The notes: a model not told the origin generated them from the sequence alone. DNA of 56,054 bases from Nonomuraea turkmeniaca (GCF_005889735.1 NZ_VCKY01000040.1:1-56054); one strand, 5' to 3'; shown: positions 1-8,755, numbered from the stretch's first letter. Numbers and translations are program-made.

Positions 1-96
1 GGCCCGCCCCGGCCCCTCGATCCCACCTTGAGCCTGCTTGGCAAGCCGGCCGCGCCGGGCCAGCCGCGCGATCCGCCCCCGGGTCAGCGCCGCCAT
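1..96 (-). CDS. 5' end of an unidentified gene, running off the window
   Basis: Only the first 32 codons are inside the window. The ATG at 96 lies within the last codons of the sulfotransferase gene, giving a 13-base overlap (ATGGCGGCGCTGA), and is preceded by AGGAG five bases upstream, a good ribosome-binding site. The visible N-terminus is strongly basic (Arg/Lys-rich, MAALTRGRIARLARRGRLAK) and shows no recognisable domain. The overlap implies translational coupling with the four genes before it, so it is probably a further member of the polysaccharide operon. Function cannot be told from what is visible. Confidence 0.55.
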   Translation of the reverse strand, partial: MAALTRGRIARLARRGRLAKQAQGGIEGPGRA

Positions 97-938
97 GACG
101 GCTCCTCGCCCAGCCACCGCACCAGCCGCGCGTCGTACGGCTCGAACCGCTCCCGCAGCGCCCCCCCGAGCGCACGAGGCACCGGCCGCGGCAATGCCCG
201 CCCGTTGTGCTGTTCGAACACCGGATACCCCAGATGCGGCACCCCCAGGAACTCCAGCACGCGGTCGTAAACCGGCCCGGGGTCGCGGAAGAAACGATGG
301 CTGTCCAGCACCAGGATCCGGTCCCGCCCGAACAGCGGCTCCAGCCGGTCCAGTTGGTCGGCGTAGCGGCCCCGGGCCACGTACGCATGGTGGCGGTGCG
401 AGTGGTGCAGCGTATGAGGCGACGCACGCAGCAGCTCCTCGGCCTCCGCCAGCCGCCCCGCCTCCAGCTCGACCGCGTACTCGAAGTGCGATTCCTTCTC
501 GAACCCCCGGGCCAGCTCGTGGGCATGGGCCGAGCAGGCCCGCTCCACCGGATCGCGTACCAGCACGATTAGCTTCACATCAGGCAGGTCGGCCGCGATC
601 CGCTCGCCGGCGAGCGGATGGAACAGGTAATAGGGGGACGACTCGAACGCCAACGCCCGGCCGTCGTACCGGCGCTCGAGCAGTGCCGCCCCGACCCGCA
701 GCGGGAAATGCCCCTGGTACCAGGAGATCCCGCGCCGGTAGCCGACGTCGAAGTAGTGCACGCCCTTGTGCAGCACCGGCTTGAGCAGCAGCGGATGGTG
801 CGCCAGCGCCCGGTACAGGGACGTGGTGCCGCACCGCTGCGCCCCCACGATCAGGAACGACGGCAACACCCGCGCCCCGGACGTCAGCCTGCCCGCGCCC
901 CGTGACAGCGACAGCGCGGACCGTTTGGTGGTCCTCAT
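84..938 (-). CDS. Sulfotransferase domain protein
   Basis: Transfers a sulfuryl group from PAPS to an acceptor, here probably a sugar hydroxyl of a surface polysaccharide or glycolipid. The 284-aa protein carries the 5'-phosphosulfate loop IVGAQRCGTTSL at about residues 30-41 and a 3'-phosphate-binding segment LIVLVRDPVERACSAH at 123-138 with Arg128 and Ser136 in the usual places. Its length fits the family and no signal peptide is evident, so it acts in the cytoplasm. The start ATG overlaps the TGA of the upstream kinase-like gene (ATGA), and its own end overlaps the next gene. The acceptor is not predictable from sequence; the operon context argues for a glycan. Confidence 0.85.
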   Translation of the reverse strand: MRTTKRSALSLSRGAGRLTSGARVLPSFLIVGAQRCGTTSLYRALAHHPLLLKPVLHKGVHYFDVGYRRGISWYQGHFPLRVGAALLERRYDGRALAFESSPYYLFHPLAGERIAADLPDVKLIVLVRDPVERACSAHAHELARGFEKESHFEYAVELEAGRLAEAEELLRASPHTLHHSHRHHAYVARGRYADQLDRLEPLFGRDRILVLDSHRFFRDPGPVYDRVLEFLGVPHLGYPVFEQHNGRALPRPVPRALGGALRERFEPYDARLVRWLGEEPSWRR

Positions 939-1831
939 GTGAGCAACTCCTCATGGTCGACGGCCGGATTGAGCCAGCTCTCCGGCGGCCCGAGCGGCGT
1001 GTGCCCGTCCGTGGCGTGCCGGTCGGCCAGCGCGATGAGGTACCGCAGCGCGGTCTGCCTGGCCGTGGCCCCCGACAGCCCCAGGGGAGCCAGCTCGCGT
1101 GCCGCCCGCGCCACGCACGCCCGGGCGGCGGCGGGCGGATCCATCCTGCGCAGCGCCCGCTGGAAGAAGTGGTGTACGGCGTCGAACCCGTAGGGCACGC
1201 CGACCTCGTAGCGCTCCCAGTCCCATACGAGCAGCCGTCCGTCGGGGGCCGGGCACACGTTCCAGGGCGCGAAGTCCCCGTGCCAGGCCGGGCTCGGCCC
1301 GCCGGTACGCGCGATCTCCTTGACCGCGGCGAACAGCAGCGGGCGCGGCACGCGCCGGCGCCGCACCGGCAGCGGCGACAGCGCCAGCACCGCCAGCCCT
1401 CGCCAGTCGCCGTGGTGGAGCACCGCGGGCGGGGTCACGGTCCTCAGCCCGAGGCCGGCCAGCCTGCGGAGGGCCGCCGTCTCGGAAGTGATCAGCTCGC
1501 GGGCCCGCGCGCTGTCGCCGATCTTCACGAACGCCAGCGGCCGCCCTCCGGAGCGCACCTCGAGGATCGGCTTGCGGTTGGCCCGCCGTGCGGGACGTAC
1601 GTGAAGAACGGTCTCCACCGGCCGGTCGAACACCTCGCTCAAATGCGCCGTGATCGACCCCGCACCCGGCACCACGACCGGGGACCACAGGTGCCACCAC
1701 CGGCGCGGCGCCAGCCGGCGGGGCACGGCGGCGTGCGGCAGGAGGGTGTACGCCCGGGGCGAGCCAGGCCCCGGATACAACAACCGGACGGTCTCCGAGA
1801 GGTAGTCGAGGCGGGTTGCGGCGTCACTCAC
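935..1831 (-). CDS. Aminoglycoside-phosphotransferase-fold kinase-like protein
   Basis: A 298-aa protein with the kinase-like catalytic loop WHGDFAPWN (about residues 183-191) and the metal-binding motif VWDWE (about 202-206), the HGDxxxxN...DW(E) pair of APH/choline-kinase families. A lysine in FVKIGD near residue 103 is a candidate ATP-binding Lys. Start chosen at GTG 1831 because GGAGGG lies five bases upstream; a TTG four codons earlier would sit inside that ribosome-binding site. It sits between the polymerase-like and sulfotransferase genes and overlaps the latter by ATGA. The substrate is unknown; a sugar or polyol made by this cluster is my inference. Antibiotic resistance is unlikely from context. 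Confidence 0.65.
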   Translation of the reverse strand: MSDAATRLDYLSETVRLLYPGPGSPRAYTLLPHAAVPRRLAPRRWWHLWSPVVVPGAGSITAHLSEVFDRPVETVLHVRPARRANRKPILEVRSGGRPLAFVKIGDSARARELITSETAALRRLAGLGLRTVTPPAVLHHGDWRGLAVLALSPLPVRRRRVPRPLLFAAVKEIARTGGPSPAWHGDFAPWNVCPAPDGRLLVWDWERYEVGVPYGFDAVHHFFQRALRRMDPPAAARACVARAARELAPLGLSGATARQTALRYLIALADRHATDGHTPLGPPESWLNPAVDHEELLT

Positions 1832-1846
1832 GCGTCCCTCCAAGGA

Positions 1847-3112
1847 TCATGCGTTCCTCCAAAGAAGGGCGAAGGAGACGAGGTAAAGGCCGAGCGGCGT
1901 GACCAGGCCGTCGTAGACGAACATGTAGAGCAGGACGAGCCCCATCACCAGCACCCCCGCCAGCCCGATGGGGCTGCGGTCGGACCAGTGGCGGCGGACC
2001 GCGCGGAGGAAGAACGCCACGTACAAGGCCGCCCCCGTGACGCCCTGCGTGATGATCAGCAGCCAGAGTTGCCCGTCGCTGCCGAGCGGTGGGTGGCCGC
2101 AGGTCGTGCACCAGTCGGTACGGCCCGTGGTGATCGTGCGGTGGTTGCCCATCGCGTTGCGGGTGTTGCCGTAGCCGATCACCGGCGAGTGCCGGGCGGC
2201 CGCGAGGGTGGCGGTCACGGTGAAGGCCCTGATGTCGTTCGAGTGCGGTTTGTCCAGCCGCTGCGCGACGAGCGGCGCGAGCGGGCTCAGCGCGAACGCC
2301 AGCGTCGCCGCCGCCACCGCCCCGCACAACGCCACCCTGGTGCGCCCTCCCACGCGGACGATCACGTAGAGGACCGCCAGGCCGAGGCCGATCCACAGGC
2401 CGCGGTTGAGCGAGTACACGATGGGGACCGCGGCCAGGGCGATCACGGCGGCCACGAAGAGCTTGTGCCGCGGCCCGCCGTACACCCACCAGCCGACCAC
2501 GGCCCAGACGAGCAGCACGGACACGTTGCTGCCCCACGCGTTCGCCCACTCGAACGGGGCCTCCGGCCTGGGCATGGCGTAGCCGAGCACCTTCTGCGTC
2601 TGGGCGGCCGTGGGATGGATCAGGTTCTGGACGAACGGGTTGTCGCCCAGCCAGCGCGGCAACAGCCACTCGACCGGCGAGGTGTAGGAGAACCCGGGCA
2701 GGAACACGCCGAGCAGCCCGCCCGCCACCGTCGTGACGAACAACACGCCGAGCATGCGGACCAGGCGTAGTTGCGGCAGCTCGCGTTCGGTCAGGTTGCC
2801 GAGGTAGAGGACCATGATCAGGACGGCCGTGTACAACGCCAGCCGCATGGTGTAGCCGACGATCCGGCCGGGGCCGAGCTCGCCGTACGTGCCCGGCGGC
2901 GTCTCGGCCAGCATGATGCCGCTCACCAGGTAGCCGGCGAGCAGCAGCAACCACAACCCGAACCCGGGCGGCACCCTGATCGGGCGGCGCCGCCACAGCA
3001 GCACCGCCATCGGCACGGCCAGGACGACCACCGACAGCCCGCCGAACCCGAGCGCCCACCAGACCGGGTAGCCGACCAGCAACGCCGCGATGGGCCAGGC
3101 GGGTCCTCTCAC
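1847..3112 (-). CDS. O-antigen polymerase/ligase-like membrane protein
   Basis: A 421-aa polytopic protein with about ten hydrophobic segments and a long extracytoplasmic loop in its second half (around NTRNAMGNHRTITTG), the layout of the Wzy/WaaL O-antigen polymerase family. In that family it joins lipid-linked repeat units or transfers polymer at the outer face of the membrane. Start is GTG 3112, which shares GTGA with the stop codon of the Wzz-like gene, so the two are translationally coupled. Pairing of a Wzy-like with a Wzz-like protein is a classical polysaccharide export arrangement. Family members diverge strongly, so polymerase versus ligase cannot be decided. Confidence 0.75.
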   Translation of the reverse strand: MRGPAWPIAALLVGYPVWWALGFGGLSVVVLAVPMAVLLWRRRPIRVPPGFGLWLLLLAGYLVSGIMLAETPPGTYGELGPGRIVGYTMRLALYTAVLIMVLYLGNLTERELPQLRLVRMLGVLFVTTVAGGLLGVFLPGFSYTSPVEWLLPRWLGDNPFVQNLIHPTAAQTQKVLGYAMPRPEAPFEWANAWGSNVSVLLVWAVVGWWVYGGPRHKLFVAAVIALAAVPIVYSLNRGLWIGLGLAVLYVIVRVGGRTRVALCGAVAAATLAFALSPLAPLVAQRLDKPHSNDIRAFTVTATLAAARHSPVIGYGNTRNAMGNHRTITTGRTDWCTTCGHPPLGSDGQLWLLIITQGVTGAALYVAFFLRAVRRHWSDRSPIGLAGVLVMGLVLLYMFVYDGLVTPLGLYLVSFALLWRNA

Positions 3113-4425
3113 GTCGGCTGGCCGGGGCGGCTCTGGCGCAGCGCCTGCATGGGCGTGGTCTCCGCCGACACGCTCACTCCGAACTCGCCGGTGGCCACGA
3201 GCTTGCCCAGCGGGGTGTGCGGGCGCGGCTCCAGCAGCGGTACGAACGCCGGCGCCGCGTCGCCGGCCGTCACCACGCCGATGACGGGCACGTCGTGCCG
3301 GCCCAACCGGCCCGCGGCGGCCGTGACCTGGTCCGCCGTGGCCCGGCCGAGCCCCACCAGCAGCAGGGCCGCGTCGGCCCTCGCCAGGTCGCGTACGTCG
3401 GAGCCGTCGAGCACCGACAGCGGCGCGCGGACCTCGAGCGGCTCGGCCGCGAACGAGTCGCCGAGGCCGGCAGGCAGCGTCTGGACGAGCAGCCGCTTGC
3501 CCGGGCACGCGGCCACGATGGCGCAGGCCAGGTCGTGCGCCACACCGTTCTCACGCGGGCCCGAGAGGTCGCCCAGCACGGGCAGACCGGTCAGCCGCTC
3601 GACGTCGGCGGCCGTACGCAGCCGCATGTCCAGCCGATCGCGGGCGTAGGCGGCGGCGGAGCCGGCGAGCAGCCCCGCCATCAGCCCGGTGCCGAGGTAG
3701 AGCGGCAGGCTGGGCGAGCTGGGTGCGGAAGGCGGCGCGGCCCGGCTGATGATGGCACCGGGCGTCACCGCGACCGTGCGCAACGCGTCGTACTTGAGCG
3801 CGAGGCTGGCGGCCTGCCGGTTGAGCACGCCCTGCCGCTGCAGCGCGATGGCCCGCTCGGGGCTGCCCTTGGACAACTGGCCGAGGCCTCTGATGCCCGC
3901 GTCGATGCCCGCGTTGACCTGCTTGAGCTTGGCCAGCACCGTCTGCTGCTGCGCCGTGAGCGCGTCCAGCGCGCTCTCCCGCCGGTGCGCGAGATAGGCC
4001 TCGGCGTACGCGTGGGACTGCGCGGCGCAGACGCCGGGGTCGGCGGCGGTCACCGCGATCCACAGGACCGCGGAGTTGGGCGGCACCGTGACCACGGCGG
4101 GCTCGGTCTCCTTGACGCCCAGCGCCCGCGCGGCGCGGGCGGCGACCACGGCCGACTGCGCGATCTGGGCCTCGGTGTCGAGGTTGAGCGGCTCGCGCTG
4201 ACGGGCGGTCACCTGGTTGCCCGGCTCCTGCGGCCCGACCGGCATGACGTGCACCTGCGTGACGGCGGTGTAGGCGGGCGGGGTGAGCCGCAGCAGCGCG
4301 AGCCCGGCCGTGCCGCCGAACACCACGCAGCCCACGAGGAGCAGCCACCGCCTGCGCAGCAGTGAGAGATGCTCGTCCAGGTCGGCGCCGGGGCGGCGGG
4401 CCTGGACGTCCGGCGACTGGCTCAT
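3109..4425 (-). CDS. Wzz-like polysaccharide co-polymerase (chain-length determinant family)
   Basis: 438 aa. A first transmembrane segment at about 26-46, an extracytoplasmic region with a predicted coiled coil (about 145-215), then a proline-rich stretch (222-238) leading into a second transmembrane helix at 240-260: the layout of polysaccharide co-polymerases that set chain length. The cytoplasmic tail (265-438) resembles a tyrosine-kinase (CpsD/BY-kinase) domain, opening with ERLTGLPVLGDL, but I see no Walker A P-loop, so it is probably catalytically dead. Start ATG 4425 has GGAGA upstream. First gene of the minus-strand operon, with a likely promoter at 4500-4528. Confidence 0.75.
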   Translation of the reverse strand: MSQSPDVQARRPGADLDEHLSLLRRRWLLLVGCVVFGGTAGLALLRLTPPAYTAVTQVHVMPVGPQEPGNQVTARQREPLNLDTEAQIAQSAVVAARAARALGVKETEPAVVTVPPNSAVLWIAVTAADPGVCAAQSHAYAEAYLAHRRESALDALTAQQQTVLAKLKQVNAGIDAGIRGLGQLSKGSPERAIALQRQGVLNRQAASLALKYDALRTVAVTPGAIISRAAPPSAPSSPSLPLYLGTGLMAGLLAGSAAAYARDRLDMRLRTAADVERLTGLPVLGDLSGPRENGVAHDLACAIVAACPGKRLLVQTLPAGLGDSFAAEPLEVRAPLSVLDGSDVRDLARADAALLLVGLGRATADQVTAAAGRLGRHDVPVIGVVTAGDAAPAFVPLLEPRPHTPLGKLVATGEFGVSVSAETTPMQALRQSRPGQPT

Positions 4426-4499
4426 GGGGGAGGTCTCCTGGAAGGTGTGCGGGTTGTCGTCGGTTGACGACTCTCCGTCACAAGTCGAGGCGTGCGCCC

Positions 4500-4528
4500 A
4501 CTATAGGCCGGACGATCAGCACCCAAGT
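4500..4528 (-). promoter_or_regulatory. Probable sigma-70-type promoter of the polysaccharide operon
   Basis: On the minus strand, ACTTGG (4528-4523) and TATAGT (4505-4500) are separated by 17 bases. The -10 is close to consensus and stands out in a GC-rich genome. A transcript from here would have a leader of about 65 bases before the Wzz-like ATG at 4425. No terminator separates the following genes, which overlap each other. Confidence 0.5.
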
Positions 4529-4711
4529 CGATTACCCAAGATTTTCTCCTGTGCGGCAGGAAAGAAGGGCCGTAATAAAACGAAATAGCGGGAAAATCGG
4601 GGCGCATTGTTCCCTTGCGTGAACTGCGAAGACTTCCACGCCACCGGCAATGACATGGCAAGGTTCAGGTGTGACAAGGCGGGGGTCCTTCGACAAGGGG
4701 GTTGAACGGCT

Positions 4712-5782
4712 TTGCTGCTACGGGGAATTACTCATAGAACGACCGGACTCGTCGTGATGGCGGCGCTGGCCGCCTGCTCCGGCGCGGAGGGCTCCGACGT
4801 ACGGGTGCCGGTCGCGCCGCCGGCCAAGGACAAGATCGCGGGGGCGCCGGCCTGCACGGCCACCGCCAGGCTCATCCCGTCGTGCGGCGCGTGGTGGGGG
4901 CTGGCGCCCGAGGTCTTCACCGGCGCCCCGGTCGATGAGGCGCTGCGCGGCGCCGAGGCGCGCATGGGCGCCACCGCCGACGTGCTGCACGTCTACCACC
5001 GGGGCAGCGAGTTGTTCCCCACCGAGGCGGAGCTGCGGCTGGCCCGCGATCCGGCGCGGCCGCGGCTGCTCCTGATCAACTGGAAGCCCTCGTTCGACCA
5101 CACGTGGGCCGAGATCGCCGACGGGGAGCTCGACGGCAGGATCGACCGGCTGGCCGGATACCTCAGGCGCACCTTCCCCGAGCGGTTCTTCCTCACCATC
5201 CACCACGAGCCGGAGAACGACGTGGACACCTCGTCCGGGTCCGGCATGCGGGCCGCCGACTACGCGGCGATGTACCGGTACGTCGTGCTTCGGCTGCGCG
5301 AGCAGGGCGTGCGGAACGCGGTCACGGTCATGACGTACATGGGGGCGCCCAACTGGGCGGCCGAGTCGTGGTTCGAGGAGCTCTACCCGGGGGACGACGT
5401 GGTGGACTGGGTGGCCATGGACCCCTACGCCGACGACCGGGTCCAGAACTTCGACGGGCTCGTCAACAAGACGCGCGAGGAATACGCGCAGTGGCCGGGC
5501 TTCTACCGGTGGATGCAGCTGCGGTTCCCCGGCAAGCCGGTCATGGTGGCCGAGTGGGGGGTGTTCGAGCGGTCCAGGGATCCCGGGTTCAAACGGAAGT
5601 TCTTCGAGTCGGTGCGGCGGCAGGTCAAGCGGTATCCCCAGATCAAGGCGCTGCTGTACTTCGACTCGCCGCGGGCGCCGCGCGGCGACACCAGTTTCGA
5701 CTCCAACGCCGAGGCCGGCCGGGCGTTCACCCGGCTCGCGCGCGATCGATACTTCCGCTCGACCCCCGTGCCGCGCCCGTAG
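4712..5782 (+). CDS. GH26-like glycoside hydrolase, lipoprotein
   Basis: 356 aa, with a lipoprotein signal ending in the lipobox LAAC (Cys22), so exported and membrane-anchored. The catalytic part shows IHHEPEND, a likely acid/base Glu after a beta-strand, and VMVAEWGVFE, a likely nucleophile Glu near the C-terminus, matching the clan GH-A layout of GH26 endo-mannanase-like proteins. Start is TTG 4712, giving a full signal peptide with AAGGGGG about ten bases upstream. It is divergent from the polysaccharide operon. Such hydrolases often trim or release polymer made next door, which is my inference here. Exact substrate is unknown. Confidence 0.7.
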   Translation: MLLRGITHRTTGLVVMAALAACSGAEGSDVRVPVAPPAKDKIAGAPACTATARLIPSCGAWWGLAPEVFTGAPVDEALRGAEARMGATADVLHVYHRGSELFPTEAELRLARDPARPRLLLINWKPSFDHTWAEIADGELDGRIDRLAGYLRRTFPERFFLTIHHEPENDVDTSSGSGMRAADYAAMYRYVVLRLREQGVRNAVTVMTYMGAPNWAAESWFEELYPGDDVVDWVAMDPYADDRVQNFDGLVNKTREEYAQWPGFYRWMQLRFPGKPVMVAEWGVFERSRDPGFKRKFFESVRRQVKRYPQIKALLYFDSPRAPRGDTSFDSNAEAGRAFTRLARDRYFRSTPVPRP

Positions 5783-5874
5783 CCCCAGTTCCGCCGCACT
5801 TCGCCTCGGGATTCCTTGGGGGATGCTTCGAGGTTCCTGTTGGGGGAAGGGCGCGGCGCCCGCGGTCGATGCGC

Positions 5875-6753
5875 CTAGTGCGTGCTCACGGTCTCGCTTG
5901 GGGAGGCGGCCTGGTCGCTGGGGCGACGCCGCCACCTCCAGCCCGCGACGGTGACGGCCGTGGCGGCCACGAGTGCCCAGACGGTGAGCGTGTTGCTCGC
6001 GTCGAGGAGCTTCAGAGCCGAGGCGAGCAGCACGATCGCCAGCAGGGCTCTGATCAGCCCGCCCGGAGCACGCGAGGAGATCCTGGCGCCGAGATAGACG
6101 CCCGGGATCGAACCGATGAGCAGTGACACCGTGAGGTCCATCTGGAAGTCGCCGAACAGCAGGTGACCGAGCGCGGCCGCGGTGACCAGCGGCACGGCCT
6201 GCACCAGGTCGGTGCCGACGAGCTGGTTGGCCTTGAGCGCCGGATAGAGCACGAGCAGGGCCACGATGATCAATGACCCCGAGCCGACGGAGGAGACGCC
6301 GACCACCAGCCCGCCCACCATACCGACCAGTAGGGTCGGAATTGGCCGCACGACGATGTCATGCGTGCTCGACGTCCCTCCCCGCGTCCCGAGCCACGCC
6401 TTGAGCGCCATGCCCGCCACGGCCAGCAGCAGCGCCACGCCCAGGGCGTACTTGACGGCGTCGCTGACCGCGAACGCCCGGGCCAGGAACACCCCGCAGA
6501 ACGCGGTCGGCACCGACCCCGCGCACAACCAGCCCACCAGACGCAGGTTGACCGTGCCGCGCCGCAGGTGCACGACGCTGCCCACCGGCTTCATCACGGC
6601 CGAGGCCACCAGGTCGCTGGAGACGGCGGCCAGCGGCGGCACGTTGAAGAACAACATCATCATCGGCGTCATCAACGCCCCGCCGCCCATCCCGGTCAGC
6701 CCGACCACGATCGCGACGAGGAAGGACCCGCCGATCAGGGGGAAATCGATCAA
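5875..6753 (-). CDS. TauE/SafE (UPF0721) family membrane permease
   Basis: 292 aa with about eight hydrophobic segments in two similar halves; the first half carries VVGLTGMGGGALMTP and the second VVGVSSVGSGSLIIV, the duplicated glycine-rich motif of TauE/SafE sulfite or sulfonate exporters. The TTG start at 6753 shares TTGA with the stop of the upstream APS-kinase gene, so the two are coupled. That pairing points to a sulfur anion (sulfite, sulfate or sulfonate) as substrate; the direction of transport is not predictable. A short Arg-rich C-terminal tail follows the last helix. Confidence 0.8.
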   Translation of the reverse strand: MIDFPLIGGSFLVAIVVGLTGMGGGALMTPMMMLFFNVPPLAAVSSDLVASAVMKPVGSVVHLRRGTVNLRLVGWLCAGSVPTAFCGVFLARAFAVSDAVKYALGVALLLAVAGMALKAWLGTRGGTSSTHDIVVRPIPTLLVGMVGGLVVGVSSVGSGSLIIVALLVLYPALKANQLVGTDLVQAVPLVTAAALGHLLFGDFQMDLTVSLLIGSIPGVYLGARISSRAPGGLIRALLAIVLLASALKLLDASNTLTVWALVAATAVTVAGWRWRRRPSDQAASPSETVSTH

Positions 6754-7964
6754 CGGATCCAGCCTCCAGACCGCAGCGTCCCCAGGACCTGGGAGACGGC
6801 CGCGTCGATCGAGATGTGCGTGGTGTCGATCATCAGGTCGGCGTCGTCCGGCTCCTCGTACGGGTCGGAGATGCCGGTGAACTCGGGGATGAGCCCGGCG
6901 CGGGCCTTGGCGTACAGGCCCTTGCGGTCGCGCCGCTCGCACTCCTCCAGCGGCGTCGCGACGTGCACGAGCAGGAAGTCGGCGCCGACCGACTCGACCA
7001 TCTCGCGCACCTCCGCGCGGGTGGCCGCGTAGGGGGCGATGGGCGCGCAGATGGCCAGGCCGCCGTGGCGGGCGGCCTCGGCGGCCACGAAGCCGATGCG
7101 CCGGATGTTGAGGTCGCGGTCGCTCTTGGAGAACGTCAGGCCCTTGGACAGCAGCTGCCGCACCACGTCGCCGTCGAGGTAGGTCACCGTGCGGGTGCCG
7201 AGCTCCAGCAGCGCGTCACGCAGGCCGCGGGCGATCGTGGACTTGCCCGACCCTGACAGGCCGGTGAAGAACACCACGATCCCGCGCCGGTGCGGCGGCC
7301 CGGGGATGCTCACCGGCTCCGGCCCGGCCAGGTGCTCGGCCGCGCCGTAGGCGGTGGCGACGTGCTCGCGCAGCTCAAGGTCGATCTCGGGTTCGGCGCG
7401 CGGCGCCAGGGGCACGGAGACGACGATGGCGCCGTCGGGGAGCTGCTCCTTGGCGCGCAGCGCGGCGCGCACGACCGCGGGGCCGGGCTCGCCGTACGAG
7501 AGGGGGAGCAGCATGATCACCGCGTCGAGTTCCTTCGCGGTGGCGACGATCTCGGAGAGGTCGTCGAGAGGGCCCCGCATGGTGACGGCGAGCGCGGGAC
7601 GCCCGCCGAGCTCCTCCTTCACGTCGGCGGGGGTGCGCCGCAGGCGCGCGAACGGCCCGTGCTCCGGCGTGCCGAGGGCCTTGACGGGCCCGGAGGTCAG
7701 CCCGTCGGCCTCCTGCGCGGTCACCGTGAGCACCGCGAGCGGCAGCCGCTCCGGGTCGAGCAGCGTGACCTCGACGCCGGGGGAGACGTCGACGGGCAGA
7801 TGGAGCGTGACGGGCGCGGGCCACGGGGTGCCGTCGGCGAGCGTGCCGCGTTCGTGCACCGCGTGGAGATCGTCGTGGCCCAGGAACCCGGTCAGCGGGC
7901 CGAACGCCCCGGAGAGCAGCAGCTCGAGGTCGGCCAGCTCATGCGGCTCGGGGGTCCACTCCAC
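6750..7964 (-). CDS. cysC: Adenylyl-sulfate kinase with degenerate ATP-sulfurylase-like N-terminal domain
   Basis: The C-terminal 180 residues are a clear APS kinase, phosphorylating APS to PAPS: Walker A TGLSGSGKST (about 234-243), then YLDGDVVRQ, SDRDLNIRRIGFVA and the loop APIAPYAATR. The first 225 residues start EWTPEPHELADLELLLSGAF and resemble the PUA-like start of ATP sulfurylase, but I do not see the catalytic QxRNPxHxxH or GRDH motifs, so that half is probably not a working sulfurylase. Start GTG 7964 follows AGGA closely; a TTG at 8009 would add 15 residues but runs through an AT-rich regulatory-looking stretch. Length 404 aa. It supplies PAPS, the co-substrate of the sulfotransferase at 84-938. 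Confidence 0.85.
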   Translation of the reverse strand: MEWTPEPHELADLELLLSGAFGPLTGFLGHDDLHAVHERGTLADGTPWPAPVTLHLPVDVSPGVEVTLLDPERLPLAVLTVTAQEADGLTSGPVKALGTPEHGPFARLRRTPADVKEELGGRPALAVTMRGPLDDLSEIVATAKELDAVIMLLPLSYGEPGPAVVRAALRAKEQLPDGAIVVSVPLAPRAEPEIDLELREHVATAYGAAEHLAGPEPVSIPGPPHRRGIVVFFTGLSGSGKSTIARGLRDALLELGTRTVTYLDGDVVRQLLSKGLTFSKSDRDLNIRRIGFVAAEAARHGGLAICAPIAPYAATRAEVREMVESVGADFLLVHVATPLEECERRDRKGLYAKARAGLIPEFTGISDPYEEPDDADLMIDTTHISIDAAVSQVLGTLRSGGWIR

Positions 7965-7976
7965 GTTTCCTGCATC

Positions 7977-7998
7977 CCAACTATTCCGATTGAATTGG
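7977..7998. promoter_or_regulatory. Imperfect inverted repeat upstream of the APS-kinase gene
   Basis: CCAA at 7977-7980 and TTGG at 7995-7998 frame an AT-rich 22-base block with further symmetric matches inside, just before the chosen GTG start of the cysC-like gene. The local AT content contrasts with its surroundings. It could be an operator for a sulfur-responsive repressor; no regulator can be named. Confidence 0.3.
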
Positions 7999-8035
7999 TA
8001 GGGAAGCAAGCTTACCCACTGATGCCGATGTGTCG

Positions 8036-8755
8036 CTAGATGACCCGGGCGAAGTGGTGCTGCGGTTTCCTGATCACCATCGTGATCTCGTCGTGGGAGG
8101 CGGGGTAGCGGCCGCTGGTCAGGCTCGAAACGGCCCTGACCGCCGCGCAGGCGATCCTACTCGCACGGGCCGCGCCGCTGACGTTGCGCTCGTCGTCAGT
8201 GATCATCAGGCCGCGGCTGAGACAGAACGCGTGCATGCCGTCGCTCGACGCCAGCGGCTCGTACACCTTCGGCAGCGGACCCGGGGTGCCCGGGGTCACG
8301 AGCGGGCGCCAGAGCAGGCGGCGCAACCACGACGGCGTGATCCGGTCGAGGAGGCCGTAGGCGGACCTGCGGTCGCGCATGCGCAGCAGCACCACCCCGC
8401 CAGGGCGCAGGGCCTGCAGGAGCCGGTCGAAGATGAGCTCGGCGTGCCTGACCCGCTCCAGCAGGAACGACAGCTGGATCACGTCGTAGGACCTGGGCGG
8501 CAGCGGCACGCCGCGCAGGTCGCCCAGCGACCACGCGACCAGGTCGGCCCGCTCGTCCAGGATTGCCCTGACCGCGGGGTGGTCCTCGTCGACTCCGGTG
8601 GCCCTGGTCTCGATCCGCTCCAGCGTCAGCGGTTCGTCGTGGGCGCAGCCGGCGACCAGGACGTCGAGCCGCCTGCCGAGCTGGCCGGTCCAGTGCTCGC
8701 GGAGTCGCTGCTCGAAGAGATCGCCTCGCTGGGCGACAGATCGCACCTCAGACAT
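8036..8755 (-). CDS. Class I SAM-dependent methyltransferase
   Basis: 239 aa. A Rossmann-type methyltransferase: SAM-binding strand and loop LDVLVAGCAHDEP (about residues 29-41), acidic strand end ATGVDEDHPAV, then SYDVIQLSFLLERV and LRPGGVVLLRM, the usual motifs I, II and post-IV. Start ATG 8755 is preceded by AGGTGA. It is in line with the cysC-like gene 72 bases downstream and may share transcription with it. The substrate is unknown; methylation of a sugar or lipid would suit the neighbourhood, but the sequence alone does not show it. Confidence 0.75.
   Translation of the reverse strand: MSEVRSVAQRGDLFEQRLREHWTGQLGRRLDVLVAGCAHDEPLTLERIETRATGVDEDHPAVRAILDERADLVAWSLGDLRGVPLPPRSYDVIQLSFLLERVRHAELIFDRLLQALRPGGVVLLRMRDRRSAYGLLDRITPSWLRRLLWRPLVTPGTPGPLPKVYEPLASSDGMHAFCLSRGLMITDDERNVSGAARASRIACAAVRAVSSLTSGRYPASHDEITMVIRKPQHHFARVI

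Noticed and set aside
935..1831. Phosphotransferase-like gene as an antibiotic-resistance kinase
   Set aside because: It shares only the general kinase motifs and overlaps polysaccharide genes on both sides; nothing points to an antibiotic.
902..2770. 622-codon plus-strand frame across the polysaccharide operon
   Set aside because: Low-complexity Arg/Pro/His/Gly translation with no domain; it covers two well-supported minus-strand genes.
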